Origin: Lagopus muta
Lineage: Eukaryota; Chordata; Aves; Galliformes; Phasianidae
Assembly: GCF_023343835.1 (NCBI RefSeq)
Contig: NC_064437.1
Location: forward strand, 13,543,001-13,607,000
Direction of reading: 5' to 3'
DNA length: 64,000 nt
Part shown: in pieces, positions 25,501 to 36,600 of the stretch
Layout of the letters: every line of letters starts with the position of its first letter
Position numbering within the stretch: the stretch's first letter is position 1
Notes under the pieces: generated by a model
Seen by the model: only the letters and a program-made list of their open reading frames with translations
Databases searched by the model: none
Told to the model about the DNA's origin: nothing
Position numbers and translations under genes: made by a program

Positions 25501-28451
25501 TTCAGTTGGAGCTGAGTGATGGTTCTGCAGAGTGGTGGCTCTGCCATGATGGTGTGGGACAGGGTCTGGCCAAAGTGCCAGCTGTGCCTGGCTGCATGCT
25601 GCCCAAGGGCCACGAGTTGGACACATCACTTTAAGGTATTTGACAAAAGCAAAAAGTGTAGGATTTGGGTCTAAATGCCTTTTTGCTGTGTGTTATTTTT
25701 CTTCTTGTAATCCCTGTAGAAAATGTAATTCAATATTTGCAAAGCACTCTGGCTAAAATCCAAGCAGCTCATTGAGAACAAAATCTATTGATCAGCTCCA
25801 GGGATGTCTGCACAAGTCCACTGCTCTGGCAATGAGAGCCAGACTGTTTCTTTTGCTGAAAAAACAGCAGATTTCTCCACTAGTTCATTCCAGAAATGGC
25901 TTTACCTGAAGTAAAGCCATATCCAGATGTGGAGTCCTCAGTACAGGAGAAACATGGGCCTGTTGAAGTGCATACAGAAGAAGGCCACAAAACTAATTTA
26001 GCAACTAATATAGCAACACTTTTTATCTTAACGACTTATGGTACAGGAAGAGCGGTGAGGTCTGTGTCATTTCAGGTTTTTCCTAGTCTTTCACTCCTGT
26101 TCCATTTAACTCCATGTTACTTTAATGCCACTAAAGAAATATGCCTCCCACAGCAAGAAAAATTGAAGAACTGAAGTACATTGACTGTGGATGGGGACTG
26201 AAAGTTCACTGCAAGCACTGAAGTGCAACTATGTTTGAGCGAGTGCCTCTGACACTTGCCTTTTACAGAAGACTCAAAGTCACAGATGTGCCAAAGAGCC
26301 ATTTCTCTTCAGAGCCTGTCTGGTGAACAGCACATTGTGTGCAGCATTTACTCTGGTAGGCTTGGCTACAGGTTTGTTTGTTTGTTTTTTCCCCTCTCTC
26401 CAAAAACTGTAATTGAATCCATTAGGAGAAAAAAAAAAAAAAAAAAAGTGGGAGGTCTACAGCCTCGTGTTTAAGAAAATCCAGCAGGGTACTCTGCCAT
26501 TCAATAAAAAATCTTAAATACTCAGCAATCCCAATTTGTTATCTCAACATAAAGTCCTGTAAACAGCATAGGAAAAGCAGTGTCTGGAACCTCATCTTCT
26601 CATGAAAAGTAAGTCTCCAGGACAGCATTAACTCAAAATGTGTTACTTCTTGTATATCACATTACAATTTTCATTCAATAGATGGGACACAGCCTTTCCC
26701 TCTACCAACTACATAAGCAAGTCAGTATTCCAGCATTAAGCAACAGGCACATGCATTCAATCTGACACAATCCAGAATGAAAGAGGAAGAAGGTGCACCC
26801 AGGTAAAGAGCGTGTATATTGCATTCATTGCAGTGACAATCCTTACCTGATTGATGGCAAAGAATATTTGGTCATAGACATCTGTCTGTGTGTATACTGC
26901 ATAGGTATCATCCATTCTGTCCATGTACCCTTTCAAGAAGAGATGTTTGAATGCAATAGTGTTCTCTTCTTTGAAGGCAACCACCATTTGATTGCTCAAT
27001 CCAAAAAGTACCAGCTGAAAAAGACATTTATATTTCCTATTCAAAGACAAATTGGGCTTCTGCACTAATAGACAAATTCTGTCCTAAAACATCTAGTTAC
27101 CCTCATCACGCTGGTAAACACGGCACTAACATGCAGGCTATTCCATTTCAGAGCTGGTCAAAAGAAAGCTTTAAGGAAACAATGGTTCCTTCAACAGGAT
27201 GACCAGCTTCCTGGCTAAGGACTTGCATTTTCACAAAGAAAAGGATACTATCTCAAATTCAATCTACCCATATATTGTTACATGTCTTTGTTACTTCAGC
27301 CTGACACTAATATAATTTGCCTTAGGAAACTTAAGTATTTCTCAGAGAAAAAGGTGGGACAAGACATAAACAGACCTCATTTTGAAGTCCTGACTCCAGT
27401 GCAGAAAAAGGCAAATTGAGGACAACTCAAAAACAAACAAACAAACAAACAAACAAACCAAACGTCTTTCTCTCAGGTTTGAGTAAAAGGTGCCTTGACA
27501 GCAACAGATGAAAATGGCGCTTTAACAGGATAACTTCAGAGTCATCACATACTGCAACAGCTCATGAAGTTGGCATAAAACCCTGCTAGCTGCTATCCGG
27601 GCTGGGAAAGTTTCCCAGAAGAATGTGCTCTATTGTTTGCAGGAGCTCACAGTTCTCTTCAGCGCCTATTGTTTCACAACCAGTGTCTGGCAGTATTGTG
27701 AAGAAACTCATCAGAGGTAAGTCTGAACCAGTAGTCTACGGATCAGCTTTGTGGCCACAGGGCAAACTGGATATTTAGTTTTTGATAAGGATAACTCAGC
27801 AAAGGCACTAAAGCAGTCTGTGGGCAAGCTGGGTGTTGAAGACACACAGGAATGCACTAGCAAATCAATAGCACAAAGATTTAATTACCTATTTTATCTG
27901 AAAAGTCCAGATCTTATTTAGATTCTTTTGCCGTAAAATTTTATTTCTAGTTGTAAAATGGGACAGATAACAACCAGAGGGGAAAGGGGGAAAAAAGAAA
28001 TCCTTAAAGATGGTTTCTTTCATTTCCACTCTCAGGAAATCTTTTTCAGTCAGTAGTTTGAGAAGTATGTCATCCAGGATCCTGAGATCTATGCTACCTC
28101 TGTGTGATCAAGACAGTTCTGCAGTCTGTCCTTCAGTCTACACGCTGGCCAAGGAAAAGCCTTTGTCATCTGCACCCCTCATTTGAATTCATTGGATCGA
28201 GTCCCTGCTTACGCATTACTCACCTGAATGGTAACCATTGCTATTTTGAGCAGTTGAATCCCAAGTTTCCAAGGTTTTCTGCCCCGGGCCCAGAATTTTT
28301 CACATGGGTTCATGAAGAAGAACTTCAGCTTCCTCCTGAGCTGGTCTTCTGCCAGCAGCTCCTGTGGCAGTGACAGGTGTTGTCTGTAGCTGCAGATCCC
28401 TTCCTCATCCAGAGCGCTGCAGCTGCTTACAGCCACTTCAGGAGTCTCCAT
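16538..28451 (-). CDS. MCOLN3: Mucolipin-3 (TRPML3), complete coding sequence
   Basis: TRPML3 is an endolysosomal and plasma-membrane Ca2+-permeable channel, regulated by PI(3,5)P2 and luminal pH, with a known role in cochlear hair cells. Twelve coding exons on the minus strand: 28451-28224 (ATG), 27014-26847, 23467-23314, 22855-22771, 22690-22594, 22002-21903, 20022-19910, 19829-19680, 18190-18089, 17977-17855, 17280-17074, 16684-16538 (stop TAA). They join in frame to 557 codons plus stop; the mouse protein has 553. Visible: N-terminal basic lipid-binding stretch '[20 protein letters not shown]', TM1, the luminal domain, six membrane segments, pore motif 'NGDDMF' and the C-terminal cysteine cluster 'FCCCN'. 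'[15 protein letters not shown]' and '[12 protein letters not shown]' identify MCOLN3 rather than MCOLN2. Two donors are weak (GTGGGT after 19910, GTACAC after 22594), but phases fit only there. The reading frame is intact throughout. Confidence 0.97.
17074..17977 (-). CDS. MCOLN3: MCOLN3 TM5-pore-TM6 exons
   Basis: Exon 17977-17855 encodes residues 400-440 (TM5, '[20 protein letters not shown]'), and exon 17280-17074 encodes residues 441-509 (pore and TM6). The selectivity-filter motif N456-G457-D458-D459 is intact within '[12 protein letters not shown]'. Residue 419, the last A of 'FCCCA', corresponds by numbering and context to mouse A419, whose change to proline causes the varitint-waddler deafness phenotype. 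Here it is the normal alanine. TM6 '[20 protein letters not shown]' leads into the cytosolic tail. Confidence 0.95.
18716..18772. repeat. (TA)n-rich microsatellite
   Basis: An irregular run of TATA/ATAT steps in an MCOLN3 intron. No protein or RNA meaning is seen. Confidence 0.85.
21903..23467 (-). CDS. MCOLN3: MCOLN3 luminal domain exons
   Basis: Exons 23467-23314, 22855-22771, 22690-22594 and 22002-21903 encode the loop between TM1 and TM2. Potential N-glycosylation sites are visible in 'PNISVG', 'GNDTFD', 'DNRTVG' and 'LNFTLD'. Conserved cysteines are in '[16 protein letters not shown]', 'DCFYIEP', '[11 protein letters not shown]' and '[12 protein letters not shown]'. The phase-1 end 'GGATCAA' joins the next exon to give 'GSIQKNTH', as in mammals. 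The '[10 protein letters not shown]' element conserved in mammals reads '[10 protein letters not shown]'. Confidence 0.94.
23737..25012 (-). mobile_element. Mariner (Galluhop-type) element split by a CR1
   Basis: Two pieces, about 23737-24030 and 24812-25012, carry the opposite ends of one mariner. The outer sequences 'ccaaaagtaatgcctcttaa' and 'aggaagcattacttgcagag' are inverted copies of the family terminus 'gaaagtaatgcctcc'. On the minus strand the left piece encodes '[20 protein letters not shown]', a degraded mariner transposase segment. The right piece matches the start of the 16.0-kb copy. It is broken by stops and by the CR1 insertion. Confidence 0.85.
24034..24808 (-). repeat. CR1 LINE, 3' portion
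   Basis: On the minus strand this encodes the C-terminus of the CR1 reverse-transcriptase ORF: 'LFSLEKRRL', '[18 protein letters not shown]' and '[18 protein letters not shown]'. It then ends in the CR1 tail near 24040, where the plus strand reads 'gttggaagggacctttaaag'. It is 5' truncated and inserted into the mariner. The 84-residue ORF here is transposon-derived, not a host gene. Confidence 0.93.
25915..26008 (+). repeat. CR1 LINE, internal fragment
   Basis: The stretch reads 'gtggagtcctcagtacagga' and then 'cctgttgaagtgcatacaga', followed by 'gaaggccacaaaac'. This is a short internal CR1 ORF2 segment, reading in the opposite sense to the CR1 at 24.0-24.8 kb. Both ends are lost. Confidence 0.75.
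27429..27458 (+). repeat. (AAAC)7 microsatellite
   Basis: About seven head-to-tail AAAC units in the first coding intron of MCOLN3. Confidence 0.95.
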
Positions 28452-30140
28452 TGCTGAAACAACAAACGTCTGTGGCGGTTGGAAAACATGCAAGCATTAA
28501 TACAGCAGCATTAGATCAGCCTGCGCTGACAACCTGGGCCCCAGAGCTGTTTGTCTTCTGTGAAGGTACCCACATGTCACACTGAGCTGAAGAGCTAACT
28601 CCTAATGCACACGATCTGGAGGCAGAACCCATACAGGTAACTTAACATTCAATTACAAATGGAATTTCTGTCCGTTTGGAATGATGCAGTCACTTATGGA
28701 AAACCTCTCCCCCTCTCGTTCCCCAACACCAGCACCACATATGCAGGACATTGTGACTCACTTCCTCCTGTCCAGAAGAGCACTAAAACCTCTCTGCAGC
28801 GCTCTGGACATGTATCTCTTCCTGGAGCTGGTGTTCCCCAGTTACCCATCAGCTGTCCAGTACCCAAAAGAAATGCAGTTTTCAAGACAAACAGTGCTTT
28901 TCTCAGACGTCACTGATAGCATAATTCTTCACTGAAAGCAGAGCCCCAGTGTGCCAAGTGCAATTCAGATACATTACCTGAGCCACTAACTGGCACTTAG
29001 CACCACTATATTGATTGTTACATCCATAAAAGCCTGAACGCAAACCACTGGTGATCATGAACCTGGCAGTACGACCGAAGGTAATGGTAAGCATCACGAG
29101 GAGCTCAGCTGTCAGGTGGCAACAAGTTCGGACCCGGCGGTCAGACACCGCTAGCAGGGATGGGGACAGGCCCTGCTCCGGTTTCCCAAGGCTGCACCGC
29201 CCGGGGGATGCAACGCAGCGGGGATGCCAGGCACCTTTCTCTCAGCATATCGGGCACCAAAATGCTCTGCCACCGCCGCGCTGCTGTCAGTGCATGCGCC
29301 TGATAACAAGAAAAGTACTTCTTGACCTCACGGTATCAGCTGCAGAAGACACTCAAGACAAACGCAACGCACGTTTTCCAGCCAGCCTGCACGCTGAGAC
29401 AACGCGGGCTCCGACCCCAGGGGATATCGCCGCACACAGCCCGTCCTCTCCTTGCAGCACCGCACCGCACCGCACCGCGCCTCGCCCCCTCCCCCTCGCC
29501 CCGCAGCCGGCGGAGCGCCACGGGGCCTCCTCCTCGCAGCCCACCCCGTACCCAGCCGGGACAGAAGCGCGGGTTTCCCCGGGCTCGCCCCCCGCCTCCC
29601 GCCCCGCAGCCCAGGGCGAAGGCTTTGATGCAAATACCTGCGCTGTGCTCCCGCTGCGCGCACCGCGCTCCGGCGCCCGGAGGGGTGCAGCAGCTCGGCG
29701 GCCTCCCGGCCCCTACCGCCGCCTGCAGGCAATGCTCGCGGAGCGGCACCGCCCTGCCCGGTTCTGGTTCGGGCTGCTGCTGCGGGAGGGGAGGTCGATG
29801 CAGTCGTCCTACAATTTGTTGTACCAAATCTTTAATTAAACCAAACAGAGCAAAACATAACGCGATGCAAGAGACCCTTCCGGTTACGGAATTGCAGTTG
29901 CAAAGGGTAAGCGGCGGGACGGGGCACGCACTGATCTGGGAGTGCTGCGGGCACAGGGGATGACGCTGGGGCAAAATGAGTTATCGCTGTGCACCGCACA
30001 GCTCCTCACTGAATCACACGGCACCGAACCGCCCGCCCGACACACGCCCAGCACAACCCAGCACAACCCAGCCACCTGCCGGCAGCCCCTCGCGCACCGC
30101 ACGCTGGGGCGAGAAGCTTTCCTGCCCCTCTGCAGATCAG

Positions 30141-30170
30141 CCAATAGCGATATCCCTGCGTGGGGGCGGG
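30141..30170 (+). promoter_or_regulatory. DNAI3: CCAAT box and GC box of the DNAI3 promoter
   Basis: 'gccaatagc' (CCAAT at 30141-30145, NF-Y type) is followed 17 bases later by 'gggggcggg' (Sp1/KLF type, 30162-30170). Order and spacing are typical of TATA-less CpG-island promoters. Confidence 0.6.
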
Positions 30171-30199
30171 CTCGAAAAGCAGCGAGCTTATTGCCTGTC

Positions 30200-30259
30200 G
30201 GAAACGTCAATCCCCCCCCCCCCCCCTCCCCGTTGCCATGACAACCGCACGCCGCGCAG
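30200..30259 (+). other. DNAI3: Candidate 5' noncoding exon 1 end of DNAI3
   Basis: The donor CAG|gtaagc at 30259/30260 is the best one between the promoter motifs and the first coding exon's acceptor (tctctatag, ending 33659). The 5' boundary is unknown, so the start given is nominal. Intron 1 would span 30260-33659. It holds short AT-rich ORFs, a perfect hairpin at 31006-31057 and no recognised gene. Confidence 0.4.
30232..30245 (+). promoter_or_regulatory. DNAI3: RFX X-box motif
   Basis: GTTGCCATGACAAC differs at one position from the ideal RFX palindrome GTTGCCATGGCAAC. RFX2/RFX3 bind such sites in promoters of motile-cilium genes, which suits an axonemal dynein chain. It lies 14 bases before a strong splice donor, so it is either inside exon 1 or exon 1 uses another donor. 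The ATG inside the motif is not in frame with the DNAI3 coding start when spliced to 33660. Confidence 0.7.
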
Positions 30260-31005
30260 GTAAGCGGGGCTCCATGCGGGCTGACGGGTGGCCGCGTGTT
30301 GGAAGGCTGAGCTCGTTCTTTCCTCACCTTCGCTGCAAACAAAAACCTCTGCGGGTTTCTACTAACGAAATCTGCGCCTGGCTCACGTAGGCTCAGTTCC
30401 TTCAAGATCTGCGCGTGCCGAATAAGTTACACTCACGGGCAGAGCGGATGGGGCAGTGGCCAAAGCTTCAGCCCAGGCTCACAGAATGAAGCTGCATTGA
30501 AGTGCGTACAACCATTTGTTGCACTACAAACCTGAGGTGTGTTGTTTGCCAGTCGTGTAGAACTGTAGAAAGTAGATTAAATAAAGCGAACACTGTACAT
30601 GAACTTAATTATGTAGCAAGTGGTTAATTACTGAGATGGTATTTTTAGTAAGTCCCTAAATGTTTACATGCAGAAATGCAAGCTTTAGCATGTCAGTGAC
30701 ACCACCAAAAGAAAAGAAAAAAAAAAAAGCAGAGTATGTTTTTAATAATTTCCTTGTAGCCGTTCTGTTAAGTTGACCCCATTTTTGTCACAGCAAATTG
30801 GAGTAAATTAGTCTTAAATTAGTAATGCACACAAACTGAAATCTAAATCATTCAATTAAGCAAGTATTGAATCTCTCCGTGCCCTCCGTTCAGACAGCAA
30901 CGGTTGTGCTGCTGGCAGCTGGTGCTCCTTCCATCTGCAGCACCTGGCAACATCACGCCTCTGTTCTACAGCCATCAATGTCTGTGTCCATTTACCAGGG
31001 AGGAG

Positions 31006-31057
31006 AACATTCTGAACTTCATTTTGCTCTTTATGATATTATAAAGTTCAGAATGTT
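31006..31057. repeat. Perfect inverted repeat (hairpin), 14-bp arms
   Basis: AACATTCTGAACTT (31006-31019) and its exact reverse complement (31044-31057) are separated by 24 bases. It lies in DNAI3 intron 1. No flanking duplication was recognised. Confidence 0.85.
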
Positions 31058-33671
31058 ACATCCAGCTACAGCTAAATGAGGCTGCACAATGTCAAACATT
31101 CACAGCTTCACATGGGCTTCTGCAATTAAACACCATAATGCTGTGTCCCACTGGAAAATTTGCTGAGAAATTAGGCTGAACATATGTAATGAAAAAATGA
31201 ACGTAACGTGTTACAGCTTACATAAAATAGCAGGTGGTTTATACATCAATGGATTTTCAATTCTTTTTAACTTTCATTTTTTGCACTCACAATTTTTTTC
31301 AAATTACAATACTGTAAATGTTGTCCCTTTTTCAGAAGTTGTGGCAAGAGGATAATAGATCGCTGTGCAGCTCGTGTTTTGAAGTTCTCATCAGGTGCCA
31401 GCCTCCTGCAGGGAGCACCTAGAGGTTAGTACCATAATCCTGTTTAAACAACAAAAGTAAATCCAAACCTTAGTATATATAGCCAGTAAATGGATGTGGG
31501 CTCGATTATCTTTCAGATAAGTTTTTAGAAGTCCTGCCTTTGGTTTCTTTGGAGGCCTTAAACGTTTCCTGACAGCTGACAATCAAGTGCCCACAGGAAG
31601 ACAAGTGGACAGATACAGTATGTTAGGGATACTGTGAAAGGGGATAATTACTTTGTGCTTTCTAACTGTTCTAGATATATCACCTTTCCAGTCGGTAAGG
31701 TTCTTTGTACCACAGGTGGAACCATACACAGTCCCCACTGATCGCTGTGTTATTCATTTCCAACACTTAAAATGGGGACACTTCTTGTATTTGCCTACAG
31801 ACGCACTCGCTCCCTCTGCCTTCATCAGCACTCCATCTGCGTAGTACAGTTGATTCTTCCAGTTAAAGAAGGAACCACGTTCCTTGGAGACAAAATTTTA
31901 ATCGCTTTCATATGTACAAAATTCTTGAAGTCAGTCAGAGGAGAAAGGTTGTTTTTATTTGCAAGTTCTCCTGCTAAAAACAGCCACGTGATTTATCTCA
32001 GCGCTTTCAGTGTTTCCTCTCTTCATGTGACTTAGGGTTTCGGTTACTCAGCAGAACTCATCTTTTCCAAATTGGCTTTATCTCAGTGTATAATTATGAA
32101 ATGCCTAAGAAAGACAACGTGACTGTAACACACAGGATGCAGTTCGTGCCAGCCTACAACTAACTTCTGAAACAACTGACCTCTCCTTCTAACCGCAGGC
32201 ACCACTGTCTGCTTTCTTCAGCAGCAGCAATGCTGGATGCTGGTCATAAATTCTATTTAAAACATATGAGAAGATGGATAGGGAATACCTTAAATAAATA
32301 AAGTAAAATGACGAGAAAAAAAGAAAAAAAAAAAAGGAGAGAGAAAAAAAAAATTGGCTTTTTTTTAACCTACCTGAAGTAAGATGTAAGGTAAGTTAAG
32401 GTAGCCCTAAGTGTTTCAGAGCTGTAAACCAGGCATTACTAAGTGTAGAGGCACCTTTGAAAGATCATAATCAGAAAAATGTTAAATGTAACAAATATAT
32501 CAGCAGTGTTTGTAGTCCTGTGCTTCACAAAACTACTGTGAATGAGGACAGAAAAAGAACAAAACCAAAAACTTCCTCCTTACAGTCATGTCCTTACAGC
32601 ACATGATTTACTTGTGTTGATTTATGTTTGTTTTTTCAAATCTTCCAAAACCATCAACTCTTGCAAGGCAAAAGCTGCAGCATTCCAAGAAGTTAATCTG
32701 TTGGTGCTCGTGTAGTAGCACCCAAATTCTGTAGGTGTTTTGTACACATTAAAAAAACCAGTTCCTCTGACAGTCAGCTTACAGGCCAAAGAACAGCAGT
32801 AAATGCAAGAGAGGGAGAGAGGCTTCATGTTTCTTTCCTATTGCTAAGGATAACTGTAGCACAAACACTGGGAGTCCCACTGTCCTTATCCCAGCTGAAT
32901 ATCTCTAGCTGTCCAACAGTAACATCAAACAAATTTCAGTACTTTTCATTGCAGTTTGGGACCATCGTGGTTGTTTCACTGGATGCTATGCGCACCTCTT
33001 CCACATGGTGGTGCTGGGACTGTATTTACTGCTGGCGTGCCATCCGGTCTGTACAGTGGGCAGGCTGGGTTTTGTTTTTCTTTTTGGGATGGAAATGAGA
33101 CTTCATTTATTACGCTGCTGTTCTCATCCTTACGCTGGATAGTGGGAAGGAGGGGAGTAAATGAAAGAGAAGTAGCTTTCTGCACAGTATGGTCTCTAGC
33201 TGTGCAATTGTTGCATGTAACTGCATGATTTCTTTCCAAATCTGTCCTCCACAGAGCTACCACTGATAAATTAGGTGGAAATGCAAAAGCACAAAAATGC
33301 TTTGTGCACTCATGTAATGATTCACATTTTAAGGAGACTGGCACAAGTAGGAACAGCTATGAAATCTTCACCTACACTTTACACACGGCAGCACAAGTTC
33401 TCCAGCTTTCTTTAAGGTTAATGCTTGCTCTAACTTAACCTTTCTCTGCATTTGATAATCAGCCTGTGTATCTAATGACCCTGAATGGGTGAATTTACAA
33501 CTGTTACGTACCACATAATTTATGTTTTAAATTCTGGAGTGTTAGCTGTGGATGAAAATTAGACTGGAATAATAAAATATATAAAGGGCCAAGTTTTCAC
33601 TCCTGCACAGTATATTCCACTGTTCATTTACTATGTATTGATATCTATTTTCTCTATAGAATCTGAAAAAT

Positions 33672-36600
33672 ATGCCAAAAAATCTCAAATCTGGCAAGAC
33701 CACCTTGAAAGGTCCAAAACCCTCAGCAAAGAAACAGAGAAGTGGAGAAGCCAAGCAAGCCTCAAAAGAACAGAAACAGCCTGGTGCGTAAAGAACTGCA
33801 GATATGAAGAATGCAATAATCTGGTCTACCCACACACCTGCCAGCTCTGCTACCATACTACATCAGTGAGCTTTGTCCATTTTTCACCTCTGCACATAAC
33901 ATGATTTGCATGCTCATTGTCCCAGGCAGGTGTGAGCAGGTAATTGTAAGGGGAGTTTTTAACGCATGGAATCTTGCAGTGTACACAGATTCCTTGTGGC
34001 TTCTCTCCAGTGAGAGCACCTGATCAAAATAAAAGCAAGCTTTAAATCTCCAAAGTCTCAAAAAAAAATGCTAATGGCTCCCTAAGATACAGATCTATTT
34101 TAAAAGGCTTCCCTCATTTCTTGCGTTGAGTTTGAGCTGTGTGGAATTTATTTTGTATTTCCTCTTCACACTTTAGTTTTAAATGTATATAAAAATTTTA
34201 AGCATTGCCTTAACAAGGAAGGAAGTGTATGTTCATAGTTATTTCATTAGGGAAACAAATTCTCATAACGTCTTGTTATATTTCAGAGAAAAAAGATGAA
34301 GTTGATCTTTCTATGGTTGGCATAGGTAAGTGCTATGATGACTGGGCTGTAAAGTAATTGTTTTGGAACATTTTAAACATTTTTAAACTTCCATACTAAT
34401 AATGACATGAAACAAAAAGGAAAAAAAAGGATATAAATAGGAAAATTAGAAACTATGTACATCTGTTACTGTGGTGATTACAGCTGGTACCACTCTGGTG
34501 CCACTCACAGCAGGCTGTGCAGCAGGAAAGCTGAAATAGATATGGCTTTGTTTTTTATCTTGGGTTTAGAGGAGCTGGGATCACGAAAAATAAAGAGCTT
34601 TACAACAGAATTACTGGATTAAAAAAAAAATAGTTTGCATTTCATAGCAGCTACACAACCGAAAGAAAGCTTGACATTTTTATAATTAATTTTTTATTTC
34701 ATCAAATAATTATTAAATCCACTGAGGAGATGATTTTAGCACACCATCTTTGTTTTTTGCCACAGATCTCCATTGACTTTGACTAATGCCTTTTTGCTTA
34801 ACAGAACAAAATACCATCTGCCACTTACCAGTCACAAGGTACTGAGTGCTTCCCTTGGGTTCTGAGCAAGAAAAATGCAGTTCTGTTTGGTTTTAAAGGC
34901 AGCCATAGTTATCAGTTAAAATATGAAATTGTACTTTTTTTTTTAAATCTGGTTTATATTTCATCTATAACACAAAGTAATCTTGTAATGTCTTTCACAT
35001 CTCTGGTTAGATTGCTCTTATGACCAGGTTTGTGTGGTTCTTTATTGGATATAACTTAAATTGCCATCTATGTAAGATTTATGGTTCACAGAATAAGCCC
35101 AAAGGGTTATTTTCTCAATTAGCTTTTAACAGTAGAGCTTTTATTGCTAAAAGCTAAGACATAATGGGCAAAACTAGGAATACAAAAAACAGGTAATCTG
35201 TGAAGACATCATACATCGCCTGCTTTCCTATATAATCCTGTAGAAGCACGAAAGTGAAATCTCTGCTCTGATTGGCTTCACAGAAATGGGCAATTAATGA
35301 AAATGGACAGCGAGAGATTAACCAGATGATGAAAGTGTTACTGTTAAAATGCTGAACATTATGTTCCTTGAAATACTTGATTTTGTCATTAGGAAGGAAT
35401 TTTAACTCCACCTGGTGGCAAGCCAGGTTAGATTTGCAGCATCTAACCTGCTGCTGGAAGCAAGAAGAAATACTGCCATATTCCACTGTCTGTGTGGCAT
35501 CTCCTTCGTATAAGGCTTACAAATGTCCTTCACTTCTATTGGAGTTTTTTGCCCTTTTAAGTGCTGATAGAGCTATAGATTTTTGTGAATTACATGAATA
35601 CAATTTACTACTGGAACACAATACAAAGTCTCTTTTTAGATGATACGTTATTTTTCTTATTAGAATGCAGCACTCTAAAAATGCTCATTCTAGTAAGAAT
35701 TTTAATAGCAGCCCATGAATCTCTACTATATATTTATATACAGATCCAAGAATCTATAACCTACCTGTGAAGATTACTTTCCTTTTAACTTGGACCTATG
35801 GCACTTGAGCACTGAAGAAAACACCACTTGGACTATTGGCCCTGCTCTGCCATCTCTCATAACCAACTTCTGCTGTTTTTTAGAAGGATTAAATCTTTCC
35901 AATCACCTTGGAATAAACAATTTTTTTCCCCTGTCCATTCTCACAGACAAATTGATAAGCAAAGGAAGAATCTAGGTCTTGGCCTCATGAGCTACAGAGA
36001 GTAGTCAGAGAGCTGACTTAGTCTGGTGTTACTCATGGTGATAACCTCCAGAGGTCTTTCCCAGTAACTTGCCTATAACTCTGTAATTTTTGGAAGCATC
36101 TTCAATGACATCCTGGAAATCTCTAAGATACTGAGAGGGAAACTGCAATATTGACTATGGTTGTGATGAAAGTGAACTAGTGGACTGTACATGCCTATGG
36201 TGAGCACTACAAAATAGTGAATGCCACAAAAATCATACCTGGCGTATGCAGGGTGTACCAGATGTGTCAGTTAAGCTTACAGTCATGGATGCTTATAGAA
36301 GAACAGACACAGAGTGGCACTGAAAGAGTTTAGAGGATAAATGTCAGATTCATCAAACATTATACATTATAAGTTAGGCTAATGCAGAGATTTAGTTTCC
36401 CAGCTGACAGACATGAAGGATTGATCATTTTATCAGTCCTTATTGGCATACATTAGAGACAGCTTCTCAGAACATGTTGAGGCTGCTGATCAACACAATC
36501 ACTTCAATATAGATGCCAGCTCCAATTTAAAGCACACAGAAGAAAATAATAAACAAACAAAAAGAAAAAAACACCCAAGTACTGGGAATTGAGGTAACAT

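Larger units (their letters stand above)
23661..25628. mobile_element. hAT-like (Charlie-type) DNA transposon, interrupted
   Basis: The left end starts 'catgggtgtacaacctgttg' and the right end finishes 'cacgagttggacacatca'. Reverse-complemented, the right end gives 'tgatgtgtccaactcgtgg', so the ends form a degraded terminal inverted repeat related to the Charlie consensus 'caggggtgtccaacc'. Flanking 8-bp sequences ctttaaag (23653-23660) and ctttaagg (25629-25636) look like a target-site duplication with one mismatch. Without the inner insertions the element would be about 0.7 kb, so probably non-autonomous. It lies in the MCOLN3 intron between exons 26847 and 23467. Confidence 0.75.
29100..30330. 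promoter_or_regulatory. CpG-island bidirectional promoter, MCOLN3 / DNAI3
   Basis: A 1.2-kb block of strongly raised GC and CpG content lies between the divergent first coding exons of MCOLN3 (minus, from 28453) and DNAI3 (plus, from 33672). It includes a (CCGCA)n run near 29455-29480, a CCAAT box (30141-30145), a GC box (30163-30170), a poly-C tract (30212-30226) and an RFX X-box (30232-30245). Both genes need 5' noncoding exons here. Plausible donors are CAG|gtaagc at 30259/30260 on the plus strand and GCAG|gtattt at 29638/29637 on the minus strand. Transcription starts were not determined. Confidence 0.75.

Noticed and set aside
27429-27458. Short direct repeats as a CRISPR-like array
   Set aside because: Simple AAAC microsatellite in a vertebrate intron, with no spacers.
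29051-29963. Long overlapping ORFs (up to 262 codons) in the CpG island
   Set aside because: They exist on both strands and in several frames because the GC-rich island has few stops. They have no recognisable domain; the region is better explained as a promoter.
30238-30263. ATG within the X-box as the DNAI3 start
   Set aside because: After splicing from 30259 to 33660 it runs in a different frame from the conserved DNAI3 reading frame.
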